Source: an uncultured Porphyromonadaceae bacterium (GTDB lineage Bacteria; Bacteroidota; Bacteroidia; Bacteroidales; Muribaculaceae). From it: a stretch of 64,000 nt of DNA. Below the pieces are notes generated by a model. That model did not search any database, was not told the DNA's origin, and worked only from the letters and a program-made list of their open reading frames with translations. The stretch is from assembly GCA_900546365.1 (NCBI GenBank), contig URCF01000009.1, forward strand, positions 1-64,000, in the 5' to 3' direction. The translations under genes were made by a program, and so were the position numbers. This document shows positions 1-5,739 of the stretch, piece after piece. Every line of letters starts with the position of its first letter. Positions within the stretch are counted from its first letter, which is position 1.

Positions 1-20
1 TAGGTAACCGCCCCTTAACG

Positions 21-54
21 AGCCGCGACAGGATATCCTGCCGCGGCTTTTTTT
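21..54 (+). terminator. Rho-independent terminator of an upstream gene
   Basis: Arms 21-27 and 42-48 pair, an inner stem 29-34/35-40 extends the hairpin, and a run of seven T follows (48-54). It points rightward, so a plus-strand gene ends just before or at the left edge of the window. Only a few of its last bases could be inside, and its product cannot be read. Confidence 0.85.
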
Positions 55-81
55 ATGCCCGCGCGATTATGGTGGCGGGGT

Positions 82-135
82 GATAAGTCCGATAAGTCCG
101 ATAATTCCTATAAGTCGTATAAGTCTTATATGTGC
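82..135. repeat. Degenerate 9-bp tandem repeat
   Basis: Six consecutive 9-mers start at 82, 91, 100, 109, 118 and 127. The first two are identical (gataagtcc); the others differ at one to several positions. The array lies between a terminator and the SRP RNA promoter and codes for nothing I can support. A related, more decayed array is at 55618-55653. Confidence 0.75.
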
Positions 136-174
136 TATGGGGTGTGATTATTGTGAATTATATATTGAAAATTG

Positions 175-206
175 TTTGGTGGGGTCGGCGTTTTTTTGTA
201 CTTTTG
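175..206 (+). promoter_or_regulatory. Promoter of the SRP RNA gene
   Basis: A Bacteroidetes-type promoter with -33 TTTG at 175-178, 20 bp spacer and -7 TACTTTTG at 199-206. The RNA closing stem begins at 211, so transcription probably starts about five bases after the -7 box. This gives a useful ruler for the other promoters in the window. Confidence 0.8.
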
Positions 207-210
207 TGGC

Positions 211-307
211 GGGTAAGTCCTACACGACCAGCTCCCCGGGAACTCCGTCAGATCTTGACCGAAGCAGCGGTACCGGGTTGTAGCGGTGCGATGTAGTAAG
301 CTTACCC
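211..307 (+). ncRNA. ffs: Signal recognition particle RNA (small bacterial type)
   Basis: The RNA scaffold of the signal recognition particle, which with Ffh targets nascent membrane and secreted proteins to the inner membrane. The ends pair perfectly (211-217 with 301-307), the next stem pairs 220-224 with 292-296, and the apical part holds the conserved GTCAG ... GAAGCAGC asymmetric-loop sequence (about 247-268) bound by the Ffh M domain. The 3' part with GGTGCGATGTAG is, as far as I recall, typical of Bacteroidetes SRP RNAs. A run of seven T (308-314) ends transcription. Length is about 97 nt, usual for the 4.5S type. A canonical promoter lies directly upstream. Ends are inferred from pairing, so they may be off by a few bases. 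Confidence 0.9.
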
Positions 308-349
308 TTTTTTTGTGGCCTTTTGTGTGGATTGGTCGTAATTGTTTGC

Positions 350-357
350 TACTTTTG
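350..357 (+). promoter_or_regulatory. -7 box abutting the glucosaminidase start codon
   Basis: TACTTTTG fits TAnnTTTG. Using the SRP RNA spacing, transcription would start at about 362, which is the A of the chosen ATG, so the mRNA may be leaderless. I see no well-spaced -33 TTTG (the nearest, at 322-325, is 24 bp away). Confidence 0.55.
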
Positions 358-361
358 CATC

Positions 362-1120
362 ATGCGAATTGTATGTGTCATATTGTTTGTGTGCGCACTT
401 TCTTTAACGACGCTGAATGCGCGGAAGAAGGTGGTGCTCCGTGCTCAGCCTGTGGATGCTGACAGTGTTTCGGGTCGAAAGGCTCCGGTGGTTGACTCTG
501 TCGGGTTTGAATCTCCGTTTCTTATGCCTATAGAGGTGAATATTGACTCTGTATCGGAGGCGTTTGACAGCCATGAGGCTGCTGACGGTCCGAGCAGTGT
601 GCTCGAGGCGGAGGTAAGCTCCATATCGGAAGATATGTCGATTCTTGGCCGCAGTTCGGTAGATGTGGAGCGGATGTATAGGTTTGTATGCAGCCGCAAT
701 CCGAATTTCGAGCGGTCAATCGCTGAGGCTTTTTATGATCTTGGTGAACTTTACGGCATCAGGGGCGATGTGGCCCTATGCCAGAGCTTGATAGAAACAG
801 GCTGGTTCAAATTCACCGGCGGCACTGCTGTCACTCCCGACCAGCACAATTACTGTGGCCTTGGGGTGACGAAGCTCGGTATGAAAGGCCATTCGTTTGA
901 CACTGTAGAGGATGGCGTCAGGGCACAGTTGCAGCACCTGTATGCTTACGCGTGCAAGAAACCTTTGCCCCGGGGAGAGAAGATTGTTGACCCTCGTTTC
1001 AATCTCGTGAAGCGTGGTGTTGCATCGACATGGAAAAATTTGAATGGCCGTTGGGCGGCCAACAGCAAGTATGCGGAGAGCATCATGCGTGTTTACCGGA
1101 TGATGCTTGAATATAAATAA
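362..1120 (+). CDS. Secreted glucosaminidase-domain peptidoglycan hydrolase
   Basis: Probably cleaves the glycan strands of peptidoglycan (endo-beta-N-acetylglucosaminidase, Pfam Glucosaminidase family) in the periplasm. The first residues from 362 form a signal peptide (MRIVCVILFVCALSLTTLNA); the longer reading from 323 adds a piece that spoils it and would lie upstream of the apparent promoter, so I chose 362. After a low-conservation linker, residues about 100-250 carry the family features: a LAQSLIETGWFKF-like catalytic-helix segment, NYCGLG, and a closing region with a tyrosine and RAQLQHLYAYA. About 252 residues. The next gene, queF, starts 19 bases after the stop, so these are likely co-transcribed although the functions are unrelated. 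Family assignment is firm; the exact bond cleaved is inferred. Confidence 0.85.
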   Translation: MRIVCVILFVCALSLTTLNARKKVVLRAQPVDADSVSGRKAPVVDSVGFESPFLMPIEVNIDSVSEAFDSHEAADGPSSVLEAEVSSISEDMSILGRSSVDVERMYRFVCSRNPNFERSIAEAFYDLGELYGIRGDVALCQSLIETGWFKFTGGTAVTPDQHNYCGLGVTKLGMKGHSFDTVEDGVRAQLQHLYAYACKKPLPRGEKIVDPRFNLVKRGVASTWKNLNGRWAANSKYAESIMRVYRMMLEYK

Positions 1121-1139
1121 ACGACAATCTCTAATTGTT

Positions 1140-1610
1140 ATGAGAAACGATACTGAATTGGAAGGGGTGAGTTTGCTCGGTAACACCGGAGTGAAATACC
1201 CCACAGGGTATGCGCCTGAAATACTTGAAACATTTGTCAACAAACATCCCGGCAGGGAGTATCTCGTCACATTCATTTGTCCCGAGTTCACAAGTCTCTG
1301 TCCCAAAACGGGGCAACCTGATTTCGCGAAAATCATCATCAACTATATTCCACGCGAACGGATGGTGGAGAGCAAGAGCTTGAAGCTGTATTTGTTCAGT
1401 TTCCGCAATCATGGAGATTTTCATGAGGATTGCGTCAATATCATACTCAACGACTTGCGCAAGCTGATGGACCCGATGTATATCGAGGTGAAAGGTATTT
1501 TTACTCCGCGAGGCGGTATCAGCATCTATCCGTTTGCCAACTGGGGGGATGAGCAGCATCAGGAACTCGTGAAATCGCGCCTGGCGGCTTCGTTTGTCAG
1601 CAATATATAA
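1140..1610 (+). CDS. queF: NADPH-dependent 7-cyano-7-deazaguanine reductase
   Basis: Reduces preQ0 to preQ1 in the queuosine tRNA modification pathway. This is the short one-domain (YkvM-like) form of 156 residues. The catalytic cysteine is Cys54 in TSLCPKTGQPDF with the conserved aspartate at 61, and the QueF motif ESKSLKLY is at 78-85, followed by FRNHGDFHE. An upstream in-frame start at 1107 would overlap the glucosaminidase gene and adds residues not found in the family, so 1140 is preferred. The queC gene begins three bases after the stop, giving an operon in which queC makes the substrate of queF. queD and queE are not in the window. There is no room for a preQ1 riboswitch directly before queF. 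Confidence 0.95.
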   Translation: MRNDTELEGVSLLGNTGVKYPTGYAPEILETFVNKHPGREYLVTFICPEFTSLCPKTGQPDFAKIIINYIPRERMVESKSLKLYLFSFRNHGDFHEDCVNIILNDLRKLMDPMYIEVKGIFTPRGGISIYPFANWGDEQHQELVKSRLAASFVSNI

Positions 1611-1613
1611 ATT

Positions 1614-2258
1614 ATGGAGAAAGATTGTTTGCTTGTGCTGTCGGGTGGTATGGACAGCACCACCATGCTGTGGGAATACAAGGAGAGGATAGCTGTGGCG
1701 GTGAATTTTCATTATGGAGCCAACCATAATGAGCGTGAGGCTGAATGTGCCCGCGAGAACTGCCGCCGTGCCGGTGTGGAGCTGGTGGAGATTGATCTGT
1801 CGTTCATGGGCAGATTGTTTGAAAGCTCACTGCTCAGCGGGGCCGATGCCATTCCAGAGGGGAATTACGATGATGACAATATGAAGTCAACCGTAGTGCC
1901 ATTCCGCAACGGAATAATGCTCTCCGTGGCTGCCGGATTGGCTGAGAGTCGCGGATTGAAATGTGTGATGATAGCCAACCATGGCGGCGACCATGCAATT
2001 TATCCCGATTGCCGCGGTGGATTTATCCGCGCCATGGCGGGAGCCATAGCAGAGGGCACCTACGAGCATATAGAGCTGCTCGCACCGTACACCAACATCT
2101 CCAAGGCCGATATAGCGCGCCGCGGCGTGGCACTCGGTGTGGATTATAGCCTCACTTATTCATGCTACAAGGGCGGGGAGAGGCATTGCGGCAAATGCGG
2201 CACATGTCGCGAGCGTCATGAAGCGATGGTGGCTGCCGGACTCACACCCGACTGCTGA
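1614..2258 (+). CDS. queC: 7-cyano-7-deazaguanine synthase
   Basis: ATP-dependent enzyme that turns 7-carboxy-7-deazaguanine and ammonia into preQ0, the step just before QueF. The PP-loop SGGMDS is at residues 10-15. The C terminus carries the zinc-binding cysteines in CYKGG...HCGKCGTC. At 214 residues it is slightly shorter than the E. coli protein but complete. It is the last gene of the unit with the glucosaminidase and queF. Its end overlaps the end of the convergent GNAT gene by 17 bases, and I see no terminator between them. Confidence 0.95.
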   Translation: MEKDCLLVLSGGMDSTTMLWEYKERIAVAVNFHYGANHNEREAECARENCRRAGVELVEIDLSFMGRLFESSLLSGADAIPEGNYDDDNMKSTVVPFRNGIMLSVAAGLAESRGLKCVMIANHGGDHAIYPDCRGGFIRAMAGAIAEGTYEHIELLAPYTNISKADIARRGVALGVDYSLTYSCYKGGERHCGKCGTCRERHEAMVAAGLTPDC

Positions 2259-3168
2259 AAGTGGGTTTGATTGTAGGGATGGCTGTGAAGCTCTCCTTGA
2301 AAGCGCACAGTCCGGTGTTGGGTGCGCCATGCTCGGTGGAAGGGCCGAAATCAACGATTTCCACGCCTTGTGCGGCATAATACCGAATAATATAATCGGC
2401 AAGAAGATTCATGGGGCGGAGATGGCCATATCCGGGAATATCGCCCCAATAAATGGCTTGCGCTATGCCGGGAGCTGCGGTGTACACCATGGCTCCGGCA
2501 ATGTCGCACCCGGAGTGGGTGACTGCGAAAAAACGTGCTTGGGCCATCGGCACTGTGGCGATAAGGTTGTCGAGCGGGATATGCACCGGTCGATGCTTGG
2601 CGAAATGGTTTTGTTGCACAATAGAATAAACGCGTTCAATTGACTCGGGTGATGAATCAAGAAGAGTCACCTCGGAGTGGGCGTTGCGGGCCTGATGGAG
2701 CTGATTGCGAAATCGGGAGGCGCAGTTTTCCTCACAAAAGGCGCGGGTGAGGACATGATAGTTAAGGTCGAGCACGCATGACATCCCAAGCTCATGGAGC
2801 GCAAGAATTGATTTGGCAGTGGTGTCGGGGTCGTAAAACTCCGGCGGGAGAGTCACCCTCAGGCCAAGATTCTGTTGACTGGCGTATTGCAGGGCGGCGC
2901 GCCATATAAGCTGGATAGTCTCAACCCGCTGGGTGCGGTTGACCACCAGACCTCCGAACGGTGCCGAGAAAGGAGTGTGGAGAGTGTGTTCATGTCTGCC
3001 GAGAATCAACCCTGCACGCACCCTGCTGTCGGTGAACAGAAGATAGCGCAAATCGCCGTCGGTGCATTTGTGGCGGTTGAGCTCGGAAAACGCCACGCTG
3101 CCATAGAGGTGCGCCGGCTCAGGCAACCTGTTGTGGAAAATATCCGGAGATACTTCAGTGATGGTCAT
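2242..3168 (-). CDS. GNAT-fold acyltransferase, FemAB/peptidoglycan-bridge-like
   Basis: 308 residues with no signal peptide, so cytoplasmic. The C-terminal half looks like a GNAT acyltransferase: an FFAVTHSGCDIAGAMVYTA beta segment, a YWGDIPGYGHLRPMNLLADYII stretch resembling the acetyl-CoA and helix region, and FGPSTEHGAPNTGLCAFKESF, a pattern seen in FemAB-like proteins (F-K at the end). The substrate is unknown. Its ATG overlaps the stop codon of the alcohol dehydrogenase gene by one base (TAATG), which implies translational coupling in one operon. I assign the fold with moderate confidence and claim no function beyond acyl or aminoacyl transfer. Confidence 0.6.
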   Translation of the reverse strand: MTITEVSPDIFHNRLPEPAHLYGSVAFSELNRHKCTDGDLRYLLFTDSRVRAGLILGRHEHTLHTPFSAPFGGLVVNRTQRVETIQLIWRAALQYASQQNLGLRVTLPPEFYDPDTTAKSILALHELGMSCVLDLNYHVLTRAFCEENCASRFRNQLHQARNAHSEVTLLDSSPESIERVYSIVQQNHFAKHRPVHIPLDNLIATVPMAQARFFAVTHSGCDIAGAMVYTAAPGIAQAIYWGDIPGYGHLRPMNLLADYIIRYYAAQGVEIVDFGPSTEHGAPNTGLCAFKESFTAIPTIKPTFSSRV

Positions 3169-4343
3169 TAGAGCGCAAGATGGTAGATTTGGGTGGTTTC
3201 GGTGGCGGTGAGTGGGAAATATCCGCCGATTGTGGCACCCTTGTTTTCGTGAAGACGGGTCACCATTGCGGGAATCTCGTCGGCGTTTACACCCAATTCT
3301 CCGAGTGTGAGGGGCATGCCGAGCGATTTGAAAAACTCACGCAGAGCCGCAATCCCCTTGAGTGCGTCAGCCGAATCATCACCTGAAGGAGCTATGCCAA
3401 ACACCCTGTGGGCCATCTGTGCACCCTTGGCAGGGTTGTGCGCGGCCATGAAAGTCATCCATGCCGGCATGATTACGGCAAGCCCGGCGCCATGGGCCAC
3501 TTGCGGGTGCAGGGCTGAAATCTCATGCTCCATGGCGTGGGAAGTCCAATCCTCCTTGCGCCCGGTGCCGCAGATTCCGTTATGGGCCAAGGTGCCGCAC
3601 CACATGATATTGGCCCTTGAGTCATAGTTCGTGGGGTTCTGCATCACCTTCGCCCCTTGCTCCACAATTGTCATGAGCACCCCTTCGGCCACCCTGTCGG
3701 TTATTTCCACGCCGGGAGTGGTGGTGAAATAGCGTTCGAAAATGTGGGCCATCATATCCACAATGCCGCAGGCGGTTTGATACGGCGGCAGGGTGAACGT
3801 GAGTTCCGGATTCATCAGTGCCCATTTGGGGCGGAGAGCGAAATCAGTGCGCAGACTGATCTTGCGCATGTCGGGAGTGTGGGTGATCACCGAGTTGCCC
3901 GATCCTTCCGATCCGGCTGCGGGAATGGTGAGCACCACACCCACCGGCAAAGCATGGCGGATGGTTGCCTTACCGGCCCAGAAATCCCAGAAGTCGCCTT
4001 CGTAGGGCACCCCTGCTGCAATAGCCTTGGCGGTGTCGATGACCGAGCCTCCGCCCACGGCAATGATTCCGTTCACCGTGTTGTCGCGGCAGATCTCAAT
4101 CCCTTTGCGCACAAGGGTGTCCTCGGGATTGGGTTGCACGCCGCCAAGCTCGATATGCTTCAGCCCGGCCTCATCGAGCGATTGGAGCACACGGTCAAGC
4201 AGTCCGGAGCGAATGGCAGAGCCGCCGCCATACACCACAAGAATATTATCCATCCCTTCAGCTTTGGCCGAAGCGCCGGCGTTGAGCTCGGCATCGTGGC
4301 CGAAAATGTATTTGGTGGGAGTGGTGAACGAAAAATTTTGCAT
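3168..4343 (-). CDS. Iron-containing NAD(P)H-dependent alcohol dehydrogenase
   Basis: A group III (Fe-ADH, YqhD/butanol dehydrogenase-like) enzyme that interconverts short aldehydes and alcohols, likely in fermentation or aldehyde detoxification. The NAD(P)-binding loop GGGSVIDTAK is at residues 97-106. Metal ligands are visible as Asp and His in CGIVDMMAHIFE (about 193-203), and two further His residues in SHAMEHEISALHPQVAHGAG (about 265-285). Length 391 residues is normal. YGGGSAIRSG near residue 39 is typical of the BdhA/YqhD branch. It precedes the GNAT gene with a TAATG overlap. The rpsU terminator lies just upstream, so it is probably expressed separately, but I found no convincing promoter in the short gap. 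Confidence 0.9.
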   Translation of the reverse strand: MQNFSFTTPTKYIFGHDAELNAGASAKAEGMDNILVVYGGGSAIRSGLLDRVLQSLDEAGLKHIELGGVQPNPEDTLVRKGIEICRDNTVNGIIAVGGGSVIDTAKAIAAGVPYEGDFWDFWAGKATIRHALPVGVVLTIPAAGSEGSGNSVITHTPDMRKISLRTDFALRPKWALMNPELTFTLPPYQTACGIVDMMAHIFERYFTTTPGVEITDRVAEGVLMTIVEQGAKVMQNPTNYDSRANIMWCGTLAHNGICGTGRKEDWTSHAMEHEISALHPQVAHGAGLAVIMPAWMTFMAAHNPAKGAQMAHRVFGIAPSGDDSADALKGIAALREFFKSLGMPLTLGELGVNADEIPAMVTRLHENKGATIGGYFPLTATETTQIYHLAL

Positions 4344-4373
4344 AGTAGGGGGTGGTTGAAATAATACGACAAA

Positions 4374-4409
4374 AGAGAAGCCATGACCGAGTATGATCCG
4401 GGCTTCTCT
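4374..4409 (-). terminator. Terminator of rpsU
   Basis: Arms 4374-4382 and 4401-4409 (agagaagcc and its complement) form a 9-bp stem with an 18-base loop. On the minus strand the stem is followed by a short T-rich stretch. It separates rpsU from the alcohol dehydrogenase gene. Confidence 0.65.
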
Positions 4410-4438
4410 ATATTGTTGGCAAGAAGATGGGTGGAGGA

Positions 4439-4630
4439 TTATTCCTCTACGCTGCGAAGCTTCTGCACGTAAACAGCCTTCATCATTTTCTTGCGGTTGC
4501 TAACCGAAGGCTTGATGAAAGCCTGACGGGCGCGCAGCTCTTTAACGATGCCGGTTTTTTCAAATTTACGTTTGAATTTCTTCAGAGCTCTTTCAATGTT
4601 TTCGCCCTCTTTAACTTGTACGATGATCAT
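4439..4630 (-). CDS. rpsU: 30S ribosomal protein bS21
   Basis: Small basic protein of the 30S subunit platform, close to the anti-Shine-Dalgarno end of 16S rRNA. The 63-residue sequence begins MIIVQVKEGENIERALKKFKR and is Lys/Arg-rich throughout, as expected for the family. It stands alone between a canonical promoter and a terminator. The leader of roughly 50 bases is A/T-rich and I see no Shine-Dalgarno sequence before the ATG. In Bacteroidia, bS21 is known to help hide the anti-Shine-Dalgarno sequence, so the lack of an SD here is worth noting but agrees with the other genes in this window. Confidence 0.97.
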   Translation of the reverse strand: MIIVQVKEGENIERALKKFKRKFEKTGIVKELRARQAFIKPSVSNRKKMMKAVYVQKLRSVEE

Positions 4631-4684
4631 GTTTTTAGAAGATTATATTTTTTATAATTAGTTGCAAATATGAGTTTAGCGGGG

Positions 4685-4715
4685 CAAAATTACACATTCT
4701 TTTTTTTACGGCAAA
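4685..4715 (-). promoter_or_regulatory. Promoter of rpsU
   Basis: Read on the minus strand: -33 TTTG (4715-4712), 19 bp spacer, -7 TAATTTTG (4692-4685). Both elements match the Bacteroidetes consensus. Predicted start is near 4680, giving a leader of about 50 bases. Confidence 0.8.
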
Positions 4716-4773
4716 ACATTTTGCTAAAAAAACAGTTTTTCGTTCAATATAATGTGTGTATTTTGCGGGACAA

Positions 4774-5739
4774 TCATTTCATTCCTGCAATCGGCGGCTT
4801 GCTAACCCATTGGTTCAGAGTGTTGTCGTCCACATCCTTGATGAGCACCGTCATGTCGGAATCAAGAAGATAGATCGAGGGAGTGGAACGCAGGAAATAT
4901 ATTTCGTCGCTGTCAACGGCTCCGTCGGGCGAGTATCCCACAATCCAGTTGGCGGGCAGGGAAGATGCTTTGCCGGCCCATTCCTCCTTGGTGGCGGTGA
5001 ATGTGTCGATGGCCACAATGGAGAGCAGCTTGTCGGCGATGGCGGCATTGATGGCCGGCGAGGATGCCAGCATCTTCTCAATCCTGGCGCACACCTCACA
5101 GTCGGAGTCGTAGAATATGAGAATGGTGCGTTTGCCGGCCACTTTGCTCAGGCGTGACGAGCCGCCGGTGAGTTTGTCAAACGGAAAATCGGCAGCGCGG
5201 GAGCCTTCGCGGTTGGAGAGTATGGCTTTGCGCTGGTAGGCCAGGCGATGTTTCTCGACATCGGAGAGAGCAGGGATGGCCGAAAGGTGGTTGACAAACA
5301 ACAGATAGTTGGAGGGGTGATACATGGGTGAATCCATGTTGTAGAGATAATGCTCCGCGATCCTTGCTATGGCGCGGAGAGCCTCGGGATTGGCCGAGGA
5401 CGCGTCAATCATCCGGGTCACACCTTTGGACGCCGCTGCGGTGTCGGCCATGGAGAGGAAGTGCGCGAAATTGGCAAAGTTCTGCTCCATGAAAGTGGAG
5501 TCGTTGATAGCTCCGGCATCGTTCCAGTTCATGGAGTCCCAGTAGTGGTTGATTACAAACTCAAGCCGTTGGTTGACATCGGTCATGGTGTCGGGCACCA
5601 CCGGCATAGCCAGTTCTCTGGCCGCAACAGCAGACGATACCGCAGCCTCGGGGACTGCAGTATCGCTGTTCTGATTTTTCCCTTGGCATCCTGTTGCCAT
5701 AAGGAGCATCGTTATTGATGTAAAGAGTATCTGTTTCAT
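4774..5739 (-). CDS. DUF5106-like thioredoxin-fold lipoprotein ending the fimbrial operon
   Basis: A lipoprotein of 321 residues with signal peptide and lipobox ending ATGC (Cys18). The middle region fits the DUF5106 type that precedes thioredoxin-like domains in Bacteroidetes. The C-terminal part is a thioredoxin-like fold: TILIFYDSDCEVCARIEKM carries a CxxC pair at about residues 212-215, and STPSIYLLDSD is the cis-proline strand. I chose the ATG at 5739, which overlaps the stop of the DUF4906 gene by one base (TAATG); the earlier start at 5763 lies inside that gene and spoils the signal peptide. The coupling makes it part of the fimbrial operon. A thiol oxidoreductase or chaperone role is inferred from the fold only. 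Confidence 0.75.
   Translation of the reverse strand: MKQILFTSITMLLMATGCQGKNQNSDTAVPEAAVSSAVAARELAMPVVPDTMTDVNQRLEFVINHYWDSMNWNDAGAINDSTFMEQNFANFAHFLSMADTAAASKGVTRMIDASSANPEALRAIARIAEHYLYNMDSPMYHPSNYLLFVNHLSAIPALSDVEKHRLAYQRKAILSNREGSRAADFPFDKLTGGSSRLSKVAGKRTILIFYDSDCEVCARIEKMLASSPAINAAIADKLLSIVAIDTFTATKEEWAGKASSLPANWIVGYSPDGAVDSDEIYFLRSTPSIYLLDSDMTVLIKDVDDNTLNQWVSKPPIAGMK

Noticed and set aside
80..283. 67-residue plus-strand ORF at the left end
   Set aside because: It runs through the 9-bp repeat, the SRP promoter and half of the SRP RNA, and the protein is low complexity.
1121..1139. preQ1 riboswitch before queF
   Set aside because: Only 19 bases separate queF from the upstream gene, too few for the aptamer.
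4631..4684. Shine-Dalgarno or structured autoregulatory leader of rpsU
   Set aside because: The leader is plain A/T-rich sequence with no AGGAGG-like element or clear stem.
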